Positions 1 through 6,076 are shown, counted from the stretch's first letter. The stretch: DNA of 7,756 bases from Fusobacteriaceae bacterium (GCA_016938425.1 JAFGUR010000196.1:1-7756), one strand, 5' to 3'. Translations and numbers: made by a program. Notes: a model not told the origin generated them from the letters alone.

Positions 1-57
1 CAGTAACCTCCCCCTCCGGGGTGTCCCTTCTCTGATAATTAAAAAATGGAGGGGAAA
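1..57 (+). promoter_or_regulatory. 3' end of yjdF leader with an SD-masking switch (probable riboswitch expression platform)
   Basis: Seen: CCCCTCC at 11-17 is the exact complement of the yjdF ribosome binding site GGAGGGG at 48-54. The same CCCC (11-14) can instead close a small hairpin with GGGG (18-21) around a 3-base loop, so the two pairings exclude each other. A third option is GGG 19-21 with CCC 25-27. Known: yjdF genes are very often preceded by the yjdF-motif riboswitch, which binds azaaromatic compounds and can activate expression. Inference: these bases are the expression platform of such a switch, controlling translation initiation. The aptamer would lie left of base 1, so the riboswitch class itself cannot be confirmed here. 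Confidence 0.6.
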
Positions 58-465
58 ATGAGTATTAATATTACAGTTTTATTTGACGGAAGTTTTTGGA
101 TTGGAGTTTTTGAGAGAGAAGAAAAAGAATTCTTACAGGTTGCAAAATTTACTTTTGGACAAGAGCCGAGAGAAACCGAAGTTTTAGATTTTATATTAAA
201 TGATTTTGATAAACTAAGATTTTCTTCTCCTCAAAAGGATAAGACTTTAAAAAAGGAATTAAGTTTTAAAAAGAAACAAAAGCTTATAAAAAAGACTCAA
301 GAGGAAAAGGGAATAGGTACAAAAGCTCAAAATGCTTTAAAACTATTACAAGAAGAAAGAAAAATTGAAAGAAAATCTTTTAATAAGAAAAAAAATGAAG
401 AAGAAAAAAGGTTAAAATTTCTACAAAAACAAGAAAAGAAAAAAGAAAAACACAAAGGTCATTAA
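58..465 (+). CDS. yjdF: YjdF family protein (DUF2992), unknown function
   Basis: A 135-residue cytoplasmic protein that matches the YjdF family along its whole length. The N-terminal part (about residues 1-60) has the typical small beta-rich block, with FDGSFWIGV near residues 8-16 followed by a FGxEP..TEVLDF stretch. The rest is highly charged and Lys/Glu-rich, including a TKAQ-ALKL segment near residue 88, and ends in a basic KHKGH tail like that of Bacillus YjdF. The biochemical role of the family is unknown. Its riboswitch association suggests a response to toxic or signalling heteroaromatic compounds. I place the start at the ATG at 58, with SD GGAGGGG at 48-54. An in-frame ATG at 46 overlaps that SD and would add only MEGK. 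No terminator separates it from the ABC-F gene 75 bases downstream, so cotranscription is likely. Confidence 0.88.
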   Translation: MSINITVLFDGSFWIGVFEREEKEFLQVAKFTFGQEPRETEVLDFILNDFDKLRFSSPQKDKTLKKELSFKKKQKLIKKTQEEKGIGTKAQNALKLLQEERKIERKSFNKKKNEEEKRLKFLQKQEKKKEKHKGH

Positions 466-496
466 AGAAAGACAAATAACTATAGGAGGTAAACCA

Positions 497-520
497 ATGA
501 AATTAAAATCAATAACTTAA
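497..520 (+). CDS. Candidate 7-codon leader ORF (MKLKSIT) ahead of the ABC-F gene
   Basis: Seen: ATG at 497 follows a near-perfect SD (AGGAGG, 484-489) at 7-base spacing, a better arrangement than that of the ABC-F gene itself. It encodes only seven residues before TAA at 518-520, which lies 10 bases upstream of the ABC-F SD. An 8-bp AT stem (ATTAAAAT 502-509 with ATTTTAAT 520-527) spans the ORF and the gap. Known: many antibiotic-resistance genes, including ABC-F and erm genes, are induced through ribosome stalling on short leader ORFs. Inference: it controls the ABC-F gene by stalling or by termination-reinitiation. The short length gives no statistical coding support; the evidence is the SD and position. 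Confidence 0.5.
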   Translation: MKLKSIT

Positions 521-539
521 TTTTAATAAAAAGGAGGAA

Positions 540-2099
540 TTGATTATAGACAAAATTATTATAAAAAATTTAGAATTTAGTTACGAATTTCCCTACAAAA
601 CAATTTTTGAAGGATTAAATCTTGAAATAGATAAAAATTGGAAAACAGTTCTTACAGGAAAAAATGGTAGAGGAAAAACAACTTTATTAAAACTTATTGG
701 AGGAGAAATTTCAAATTATAACGGGGAAATAATAAATAAAGGAACTTTTAATTATTTCCCTTATGAAGTTAATGACGAAAGTTTAGAAGTAAGAATTCTT
801 TTGAAAGATTTGGCAGGAAACTTTTTCCAAATGGAAAAATTAATAGAAAAATATCTGCAAGAAAGCGATGAAGAAGCTTTAATAAAATATGGAGAGGTAG
901 AGGAAATCTATAGAAACTCTGGTGGCTATGAAATTGATGCAATTATAGAAAAAGAAATCTTGGACATTGGTTTAAAACTTGATATTTTGTATAAAAAATA
1001 TCAAATACTTAGTGGTGGAGAAAAAACAAAGATTAAATTAATTGCACTTTTTTTGCAAAATGACAAGTTTCCTTTAATAGATGAACCTACAAATCATCTT
1101 GATATTTTTGGAAGAGAAATTGTTGCAAAATACCTAAAGACGAAAAATAAAGGTTTTATATGCGTATCCCATGATGAAAATTTTTTAAATGAAATCGGTA
1201 ACCATATAATTAATATTCATAATAGAAGTAGTGTTGAAATTAAAAAAGCTGAGTTTTCAAACTTTAGGAATGAAAAAAAACTGAGAGAAGAGAAAGAATT
1301 TGAAAAAAATGAAACCTTAAAAAAAGAAATAAAAAAGAAAACCGAAAGCTTTCGAGAAAAATGTGACTGGTCTTTTGAAGCTGAAGATAAAAAATCTGGA
1401 GCTTTTGACAAAGGATTTATGGGAGCTAAGGCTGCACGTCTTATGCAAAAGGCTAAAAATTTAGAAAAACGTTTATTAAAAGATATTGATGATAAAAAAT
1501 CTCTAGTGGAAAATTTTGAAAAAAATTATGAGATAAAGTTTTTTGAATCCAGAACAAAGGTTAAAAACTTCTTGAAAATTGATAAACTCAATATTTCTTT
1601 TGGAAAAAAAAATATAGTAGAGAATTTTTCTTTAGATGTGGAAAGAGGAGATAGAATAGCCCTTATTGGTCCTAATGGTTGTGGAAAAAGCTCTGTAATC
1701 AAGAAGATTATAGAAAATTTTCATTCTTCACAAATAAAAATTTCCTATATTGAGCAAGAGATTTTTTATGAAAATGAGATTTTGAAAGATTATTTAATAA
1801 GGCAAAAAATTGATTTATCTGAATTTGGGAGATTCTTAGCAAGTTTTGACATGAGAGGAGAAGTACTTTATAAAAATCTTTTAGAATTTAGCCAAGGGGA
1901 AAAAAGAAAAATTGCTCTTGCCCTTAGTATTTATAGTAGAGGAGATTTTTATATTTGGGACGAGCCACTCAATTTTTTAGATTTAGATTTGATAGAAAAA
2001 CTAGAAGAAGCAATATTAAGGGATAAACCCACAATATTATTTGTTGAACATGACATAAACTTTGTTGAAAAGATAGCAACAAAAATAATTAAACTTTAG
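540..2099 (+). CDS. ABC-F ATPase, Lsa/Vga-like ribosomal protection type
   Basis: About 519 residues with two ABC ATPase domains and no membrane segment, as in ABC-F proteins that act on ribosomes rather than as transporters. Domain 1: Walker A GKNGRGKTT (about 40-48), signature LSGGE (about 158), Walker B with LIDEPTNHLD (about 180-189), switch His in VSHD. Domain 2: Walker A GPNGCGKSS (about 378-386), degenerate signature FSQGE, Walker B IWDEPLNFLD (about 473), switch His in VEHD. Both catalytic Glu residues are present. The roughly 240-335 linker is charged and helical with DKGFMGAKAARLMQKAK, which resembles the interdomain linker of Lsa proteins, as do the NGRGKTT and WDEPLN variants. Lsa/Vga members displace lincosamides, pleuromutilins and streptogramin A from the ribosome; the actual spectrum here is inference. 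The start is non-AUG: TTG at 540 sits only 2 bases after GGAGG, and no AUG is available in frame. ATT at 543 is an alternative. Confidence 0.85.
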   Translation: MIIDKIIIKNLEFSYEFPYKTIFEGLNLEIDKNWKTVLTGKNGRGKTTLLKLIGGEISNYNGEIINKGTFNYFPYEVNDESLEVRILLKDLAGNFFQMEKLIEKYLQESDEEALIKYGEVEEIYRNSGGYEIDAIIEKEILDIGLKLDILYKKYQILSGGEKTKIKLIALFLQNDKFPLIDEPTNHLDIFGREIVAKYLKTKNKGFICVSHDENFLNEIGNHIINIHNRSSVEIKKAEFSNFRNEKKLREEKEFEKNETLKKEIKKKTESFREKCDWSFEAEDKKSGAFDKGFMGAKAARLMQKAKNLEKRLLKDIDDKKSLVENFEKNYEIKFFESRTKVKNFLKIDKLNISFGKKNIVENFSLDVERGDRIALIGPNGCGKSSVIKKIIENFHSSQIKISYIEQEIFYENEILKDYLIRQKIDLSEFGRFLASFDMRGEVLYKNLLEFSQGEKRKIALALSIYSRGDFYIWDEPLNFLDLDLIEKLEEAILRDKPTILFVEHDINFVEKIATKIIKL

Positions 2100-2130
2100 A
2101 AAATAAAATTAAAGAAGGGAGAAAAAAATT

Positions 2131-2190
2131 ATGCCAATGAATGTAAAAATGAAAAGTAAAAAGAATTATTCAGGAGGTTACATAAGCTAA
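2131..2190 (+). CDS. Candidate 19-residue leader peptide upstream of small-gene cluster
   Basis: Seen: ATG at 2131 follows AAGGGAG (2115-2121) at 9-base spacing. The ORF encodes MPMNVKMKSKKNYSGGYIS and stops with TAA at 2188-2190. It begins 31 bases after the ABC-F stop with no terminator between. Its last six codons run through a perfect 8-bp hairpin (2173-2195), and the stop codon is part of the 3' arm, next to the anti-SD sequence. This placement, rather than the peptide sequence, suggests a leader ORF whose translation decides which RNA pairing forms. I recognise no homologue. It could also be a random short ORF. Confidence 0.45.
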   Translation: MPMNVKMKSKKNYSGGYIS

Positions 2191-2210
2191 CCTCCAAAAT
2201 TAACGGAGGT
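2173..2210 (+). promoter_or_regulatory. Hairpin with alternative anti-SD pairing (candidate translational attenuator)
   Basis: Seen: GGAGGTTA (2173-2180) and TAACCTCC (2188-2195) form a perfect 8-bp stem with the 7-base loop CATAAGC. ACCTCC (2190-2195) is also the exact complement of the SD GGAGGT (2205-2210) of the 37-codon ORF. The 5' arm looks like an SD but has no usable start codon after it, so it acts as a decoy partner. When the stem forms, the downstream SD is free. When a ribosome covers the 5' arm, the SD could be masked. The 3' arm has no T-run, so it is not an intrinsic terminator. The geometry resembles erm-type attenuators; the mechanism is inference. Confidence 0.55.
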
Positions 2211-2213
2211 AAA

Positions 2214-2327
2214 ATGAAAAATATAATTATTAAATATATAAGAGAAAGCATATTTAGAAAAGCAACACACAAATCTTGTTATACATGTTTTCACTCAAGT
2301 GATTTATTAAATTCATGGTGGTGGTAA
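2214..2327 (+). CDS. 37-residue peptide with CxxC and a terminal Trp-Trp-Trp
   Basis: ATG at 2214 is preceded by GGAGGT (2205-2210), a strong SD at short spacing. The product starts MKNIIIKYIRESIFRKATHK, followed by SCYTCFHSSDLLNSWWW. The N-terminal half is basic and amphipathic. The C-terminal half has a C-x-x-C with a His two residues later and ends in three consecutive TGG codons directly before TAA. There is no signal peptide or convincing membrane segment. The TGG run also supplies the G-rich (GGTGGTGG) binding site for the next gene, whose start lies one base after this stop, so the two are probably translationally coupled. No family is recognised. Possibilities are a small metal-binding or redox protein, a Trp-sensing leader, or a peptide precursor. 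None is proven. Confidence 0.55.
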   Translation: MKNIIIKYIRESIFRKATHKSCYTCFHSSDLLNSWWW

Positions 2328-2328
2328 T

Positions 2329-2544
2329 TTGAGTAAAGAAGATAGATTATTAGAAAATAGATTTTCATATAAAATAACAAAATCAAAAGTTTTTATTTAT
2401 TTTAAAAATAGAGAAATAATGACTCTAAAAAATTTGGATGCGCAAGAATGTATTAGAGTTTTAGATGGAGCAAGTCCCTATGAAATTCAATATTACTTAG
2501 CAACAATTACTGGAAATTTTAAGCATGGAAATGAGAAAAAATAA
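2329..2544 (+). CDS. Conserved small hypothetical protein (71 aa) ending in TGNFKHGNE
   Basis: A 71-residue soluble, charged protein with no signal or membrane segment. The central stretch FSYKITKSKVFIYFKNREI (about residues 12-30) looks like a short beta meander. It is followed by a helix (DAQECIRVLDGASPYEIQYYLATI), and the protein closes with TGNFKHGNEKK. From memory, small bacterial proteins of this layout (F-x-Y-x-I-T-K, then an AQxxxAxxTGNFKRGNE ending) are widespread and uncharacterised; I cannot verify the family here. The start is TTG at 2329, the only usable start ahead of the conserved block. It is served by GGTGGTGG (2317-2324) inside the Trp codons of the preceding ORF, so expression probably depends on that ORF. 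Its stop lies inside a terminator-like hairpin, which makes it the last gene of the unit. Confidence 0.75.
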   Translation: MSKEDRLLENRFSYKITKSKVFIYFKNREIMTLKNLDAQECIRVLDGASPYEIQYYLATITGNFKHGNEKK

Positions 2545-2555
2545 ATTCTCATTTT
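2529..2555 (+). terminator. Weak intrinsic terminator at the end of the yjdF/ABC-F unit
   Basis: AAATGAGAA (2529-2537) pairs perfectly with TTCTCATTT (2546-2554) around an 8-base A-rich loop. The 3' arm ends in TTTT. The stem is AT-rich and the T-run short, so termination may be partial. The hairpin contains the stop codon of the 71-residue gene. Confidence 0.5.
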
Positions 2556-2738
2556 AATGCGTAAATACTCTTAAAAAATCAACCAAATATGATTTGTTTA
2601 AAAAAAAATAAATAAGTCATCAAAATAAGCTTGTTAAAATGATTTTATAAGAATCAATTTAAGATTTTTTATAGTATACTTAAAAGTAATTAGATAAAAT
2701 TAATTTGCTGTACAAAATTTATTTTTAAGGAGACAAAA
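2556..2738 (+). promoter_or_regulatory. Upstream region of bglA with candidate -10 at 2675-2680
   Basis: No gene fits here. TATACT at 2675-2680 is a good -10 box and would start transcription near 2687, giving a leader of about 50 bases. No convincing -35 hexamer lies at 16-18 bases spacing. No antiterminator (RAT/terminator) pair of the BglG type is visible. A weak AATTT-8-AAATT dyad at 2702-2719 lies in the leader and may be chance in such AT-rich DNA. Confidence 0.4.
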
Positions 2739-4160
2739 ATGAGTTTAAAAAAAGATTTTTTATGGGGTGGAGCAGTAGCTGCCAACCAATGTGAAGGTGC
2801 ATATTTAGAAGATGGTAAAGGAATGTCTTTAGTAGATATTTTACCTGGTGGAAAACTAAGAAAAGAAGCTTTAATAGATAATCCAAAAAAAGCTCTTAAA
2901 ACTAAATATGATTTTTATCCGTCACATGAATCTATTGATTTTTATCATACATATAAAGAAGATATAGCTTTATTTGCAGAAATGGGATTTAAAGTATTTA
3001 GAATGTCTATATCTTGGCCCAGAATATTCCCAAATGGAGATGAAACAACTCCAAATGAAAAAGGTTTAGAGTTTTATGATAAAGTTTTTGACGAATTAAA
3101 AAAATATAATATAGAACCTTTAGTTACTATTAATCACTTTGACACTCCATTAGGTTTAGTAAAAGACTATGGTGGATGGAAAAATAGAAAATTAATTGAT
3201 TTTTATGTTAACTATGCAAAAGTAATTTTAGAAAGATATAAAGGAAAAGTAAAATATTGGTTAACTTTCAATGAAATCAATATGCTTTTACATATCCCTT
3301 TCTTTGGTGGTGGGATACTAATTGAAGAAGGAGAAAACGAATTGGAAGTTAAATTCCAATCAGCTCACCATCAATTAGTAGCAAGTAGCCTTGCAACTAA
3401 AATTGCTCATGAAGTTGATACAAATAATATGGTTGGATGTATGCTTGCTGCAGGAGATGTTTATTATAACACTTGTAATCCTAAAGATGTTTGGAAATCA
3501 ATAGAAAAAAATAGAGAGCAATACTTCTTTATAGATGTCCAATCAAGAGGATACTACCCAAGTTACACAGAAAGATTGTTTGAAGAAAATAATATCAATT
3601 TGAAATTTGAAGATGGAGACAAAGAAATATTAAAAAATCATACTGTCGATTTTATTTCTTTCTCATATTATTCTTCAAGATTAACAAGTGCAGATCCAGA
3701 AGAACTAAAAAAATTGGAAGCAGGAAATGCATTTGCATCTCTTAAAAATCCATATTTAGAAGCTTCTGAGTGGGGATGGCAAATTGACCCTATTGGTTTA
3801 AGAGTAACAATGAATACAATGTATGACAGATATCAAAAGCCTTTATTTATAGTTGAAAATGGATTAGGAGCTGTCGATGTCTTAGAAAATGAAACAGTTA
3901 ATGATGATTATAGAATTGCTTATATGAAAGAACATTTAAAAGAAATGATAGAAGCAGTAAAAGACGGTGTAGAATTACTAGGATATACTTCTTGGGGATG
4001 CATTGATTTAGTTAGTGCAGGAACTGGTGAAATGAAAAAAAGATATGGATTTATCTATGTAGATAGAGACAATGAAGGAAAAGGAACAAATAAAAGATAT
4101 AAGAAAAAATCTTTTGAATGGTATAAAAATGTTATAGCAACAAATGGAGAAGAATTATAA
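2739..4160 (+). CDS. bglA: 6-phospho-beta-glucosidase (glycoside hydrolase family 1)
   Basis: A full-length 473-residue GH1 enzyme. It hydrolyses 6-phosphorylated beta-glucosides (cellobiose-, salicin- or arbutin-type) after PTS uptake, in the cytoplasm, giving glucose 6-phosphate. Landmarks: N-terminal FLWGGAVAANQCEGAY (residues 7-22), RMSISWPRIFP (88-98), acid/base Glu179 in TFNE, nucleophile Glu373 in IVENG. Near the C-terminus is GYTSWGCIDLVSAGTGEMKKRYGF, in which Ser426, Lys434 and Tyr436 fit the loop that binds the substrate phosphate and separates these enzymes from plain beta-glucosidases. It ends with the usual SFEWYKNVIATNGEEL. The start is ATG 2739, with AAGGAGA at 2727-2733. The best resemblance is the BglA/AscB group, so the symbol is by type. 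No PTS permease gene is adjacent and it has its own terminator, so it appears monocistronic. Confidence 0.93.
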   Translation: MSLKKDFLWGGAVAANQCEGAYLEDGKGMSLVDILPGGKLRKEALIDNPKKALKTKYDFYPSHESIDFYHTYKEDIALFAEMGFKVFRMSISWPRIFPNGDETTPNEKGLEFYDKVFDELKKYNIEPLVTINHFDTPLGLVKDYGGWKNRKLIDFYVNYAKVILERYKGKVKYWLTFNEINMLLHIPFFGGGILIEEGENELEVKFQSAHHQLVASSLATKIAHEVDTNNMVGCMLAAGDVYYNTCNPKDVWKSIEKNREQYFFIDVQSRGYYPSYTERLFEENNINLKFEDGDKEILKNHTVDFISFSYYSSRLTSADPEELKKLEAGNAFASLKNPYLEASEWGWQIDPIGLRVTMNTMYDRYQKPLFIVENGLGAVDVLENETVNDDYRIAYMKEHLKEMIEAVKDGVELLGYTSWGCIDLVSAGTGEMKKRYGFIYVDRDNEGKGTNKRYKKKSFEWYKNVIATNGEEL

Positions 4161-4165
4161 AAAGT

Positions 4166-4199
4166 AAAGAGAGATTCAAAATATTGAATCTCTCTTTTT
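4166..4199 (+). terminator. Intrinsic terminator of bglA
   Basis: A perfect 14-bp stem (4166-4179 with 4184-4197), tetraloop AATA and a T-run (4195-4199), starting 5 bases after the bglA stop codon. Confidence 0.93.
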
Positions 4200-4406
4200 G
4201 ATTTATATAAAAATTTAACACCCATTGGAATAGATAATAAAATCGCCGCAAAGCTTTAAAAATTAAGCGACGATTTTGGTGTTAATTGCTATACAAGAAA
4301 TCTTTCATGTACTAAAAAAATATAAATTGTATTTGATGGTCTCACATTATTAAAAGCGTAGCTGTAACTTTCTTAGGTGAAATGATCATTCTACAAGTGT
4401 AATTAA
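4200..4406. other. Gene-free spacer between convergent bglA and serA
   Basis: I see no supported ORF, RNA gene or promoter between the two terminators. Besides the interrupted inverted repeat at 4215-4285, only short unsupported open frames occur, for example a plus-strand fragment reading IKSVAVTFLGEMIILQV that ends near 4402 with no start. It may be the remnant of an insertion or a decayed gene. I could not match it to a known element. Confidence 0.4.
4215..4285. repeat. Interrupted inverted repeat / large potential stem-loop
   Basis: The outer arms TTAACACC (4215-4222) and GGTGTTAA (4278-4285) are perfect complements. The inner arms AAAATCG (4239-4245) and CGATTTT (4271-4277) are perfect complements, followed across one C/A mismatch by CGC (4247-4249) with GCG (4267-4269). 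The inner arm abuts the outer arm on the 3' side, while a 16-base bulge (4223-4238) interrupts the 5' side. The apical loop holds the palindrome AAAGCTTT (4250-4257). There is no T-run. It resembles the end structure of a small mobile element or a structured RNA, but no transposase or duplicated target is visible. Confidence 0.5.
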
Positions 4407-4433
4407 AAAAACAGGTAAATTATACCTGTTTTT
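4407..4433 (-). terminator. Intrinsic terminator of serA
   Basis: The stem AAAAACAGGTA (4407-4417) pairs with TACCTGTTTTT (4423-4433), 11 bp with a 5-base loop. Read on the minus strand it is followed by a run of seven T (the complement of A4405-4411, overlapping the stem base), 26 bases after the serA stop. The plus strand also has a T5 run, so it may work in both directions. Confidence 0.85.
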
Positions 4434-4458
4434 ATATTTAAATACTTAAATAATACAA

Positions 4459-6048
4459 CTATAAAGATATTACTTGTGCACAAATTATATCTTTATTATT
4501 TTGGAATCTATCTAAAGTTTCATTAGATAAAGAGTTATCAATGTTTAAAAGCATTATTGCTTTATCACCTTTAACTTTTCTTCCAACATGCATTGTTGCA
4601 ACGTTTATTTTAGCTTCTCCAACTAAAGTTCCAACAATTCCAATCACACCAGGAACGTCTTCATTTTTAATATAAAGAATGTGGTTGTATGGAGTAACAT
4701 CTATTTCAAAACCATTTAATTCAACAATTCTACCTTCTCCATTAGCTGCCAAAGTTCCAGATAAAGTAAATTTCTCTCCGTTATTTTTTGTAATTTTTAT
4801 TTTAATTAAGCTAGAAAAATTATTATACGAATCACTACAAGAGTTTTCAATAAAACCAATTCCTAAATTTTCTGTTATAACCTTTGCATTTATATAGTTT
4901 ACTTGGGAGTCTTGTATTGGAGTTAATAATCCTTTTAAGAAGCTAAGGCCTACAAGACCTGTGTCATATTTAGTAATATTTCCCCAATATGAAATTTCAA
5001 CTTTTTGAATTTTTTCTTTTTCCATTTGAAAATAAAATTTACCTAATTTTTCAGATAAATCTATAAATGGTTTAATTGTTTTTAACTCTTCTAAATTAAT
5101 TGCAGGTAAATTAACAGCTGTTGATACAACTTCACCTTTTAGACCTGCAATAACTTGCTCTGCAACAACTTTTCCAACATTTTTTTGAGCATCCACAGTA
5201 TTTGCACCAATATGAGGAGTAACTGTAACATTTTCAAATTCATATAAAGGAGACGTTTTTCTTGGTTCACTTTCATGAACATCTAAACCTAAACTAGCAA
5301 TTTTCCCCGATTTTAACCCTCTATATGCAGCTTCTTCATCAATTAATCCCCCTCTTGCAGCATTAACTAGCCTTACTCCCTTTTTCATTTTCTCAATTTG
5401 AGAATCTGAAATCATTTTTGTAGTTTCTACTGTTTTAGGAGTATGTAAAGTAATAATGTCTGCTTGCTCTACAAGTTCATCTAAAGAAACTTTTTTACAT
5501 CCAAATCTTTCAAATCTTGAATCAGGAATATAAGGATCATAAGCAATTAAATTCATTCCAAAAGCTTTCATTCTAGTAGCAACAATAGAACCTATTCTAC
5601 CTAACCCAATAATTCCAAGAGTTTTATTGAAAAGCTCTGTTCCTTCAAAATTATTTCTATTCCAATTTCCTTCTTTTAAATGTTTATCAGCATAAGAGAT
5701 ATCTCTACACCCATCTAGCATTAGGCCAATAGCCAATTCTCCAGCAGATATAGTATTGCTTTCAGGAGTATTACAAACAATAATTCCTCTTTTTGTAGCC
5801 TCAGGGACAACAATATTATCTATACCATTTCCGGCTCTTCCTACAATTTTAAGATTAGTTCCCTTATCCATAAGCTCTGCATCTACTTTTGTTACACTTC
5901 TAACTATTAATGCGTCATATTCATGTATTACAGAAAGAAGCTCTTCTCTACTTTTATCAATGGCCAAAGTTACATCACAATTCTCTTTTAAAAGTTCAAT
6001 CCCACAATCGTCCATTTTCTCTGCAACGATTACCTTAAATTTTTCCAC
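4459..6048 (-). CDS. serA: D-3-phosphoglycerate dehydrogenase
   Basis: Catalyses the first step of serine biosynthesis: 3-phosphoglycerate plus NAD+ to 3-phosphohydroxypyruvate, in the cytoplasm. At 529 residues it is the long (type I) form. The substrate domain has GRAGNGIDNI (70-79). The NAD domain has GLGRIG (148-153), then Arg232 in NAARGG, Glu261 in DVHESEP and His279 in TPHIGA as the catalytic set. Residues about 320-450 form the intervening ASB-type domain, and about 455-529 an ACT domain (HILYIKNEDVPGVIGIVG...), which usually mediates serine feedback. No key residue is missing. The start is GTG at 6048, with AGGGGG at 6055-6060. An in-frame TAA only two codons upstream excludes any longer form. 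Other serine genes (serC, serB) are not adjacent. It is divergent from the FAH-family gene, and its leader carries a conspicuous inverted repeat. Confidence 0.95.
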   Translation of the reverse strand: MEKFKVIVAEKMDDCGIELLKENCDVTLAIDKSREELLSVIHEYDALIVRSVTKVDAELMDKGTNLKIVGRAGNGIDNIVVPEATKRGIIVCNTPESNTISAGELAIGLMLDGCRDISYADKHLKEGNWNRNNFEGTELFNKTLGIIGLGRIGSIVATRMKAFGMNLIAYDPYIPDSRFERFGCKKVSLDELVEQADIITLHTPKTVETTKMISDSQIEKMKKGVRLVNAARGGLIDEEAAYRGLKSGKIASLGLDVHESEPRKTSPLYEFENVTVTPHIGANTVDAQKNVGKVVAEQVIAGLKGEVVSTAVNLPAINLEELKTIKPFIDLSEKLGKFYFQMEKEKIQKVEISYWGNITKYDTGLVGLSFLKGLLTPIQDSQVNYINAKVITENLGIGFIENSCSDSYNNFSSLIKIKITKNNGEKFTLSGTLAANGEGRIVELNGFEIDVTPYNHILYIKNEDVPGVIGIVGTLVGEAKINVATMHVGRKVKGDKAIMLLNIDNSLSNETLDRFQNNKDIICAQVISL

Positions 6049-6076
6049 AGTTTACCCCCTGTATATAAATTTTTTC

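Noticed and set aside
46..57. Upstream ATG start for yjdF at 46
   Set aside because: It would place the strong SD GGAGGGG inside the coding region and leave no SD upstream; ATG 58 is correctly spaced.
1217..1411. Minus-strand 64-codon open frame
   Set aside because: It lies antisense within the ABC-F linker. Its Ser/Phe-rich translation is the mirror of Lys/Glu-rich coding sequence, and it has no SD.
2577..2660. Small AT hairpins (for example CAAAT-ATG-ATTTG near 2585) as a terminator or riboswitch ahead of bglA
   Set aside because: Stems are 5-7 AT pairs with mismatches and no T-run on the plus strand, which is what AT-rich DNA gives by chance.
2702..2719. AATTT-8-AAATT dyad as a bglA operator
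   Set aside because: Five AT-only pairs are too little to support an operator.
4679..4897. Plus-strand 72-codon open frame
   Set aside because: Antisense to the serA ACT/ASB region, with no ribosome binding site and no recognisable protein features.
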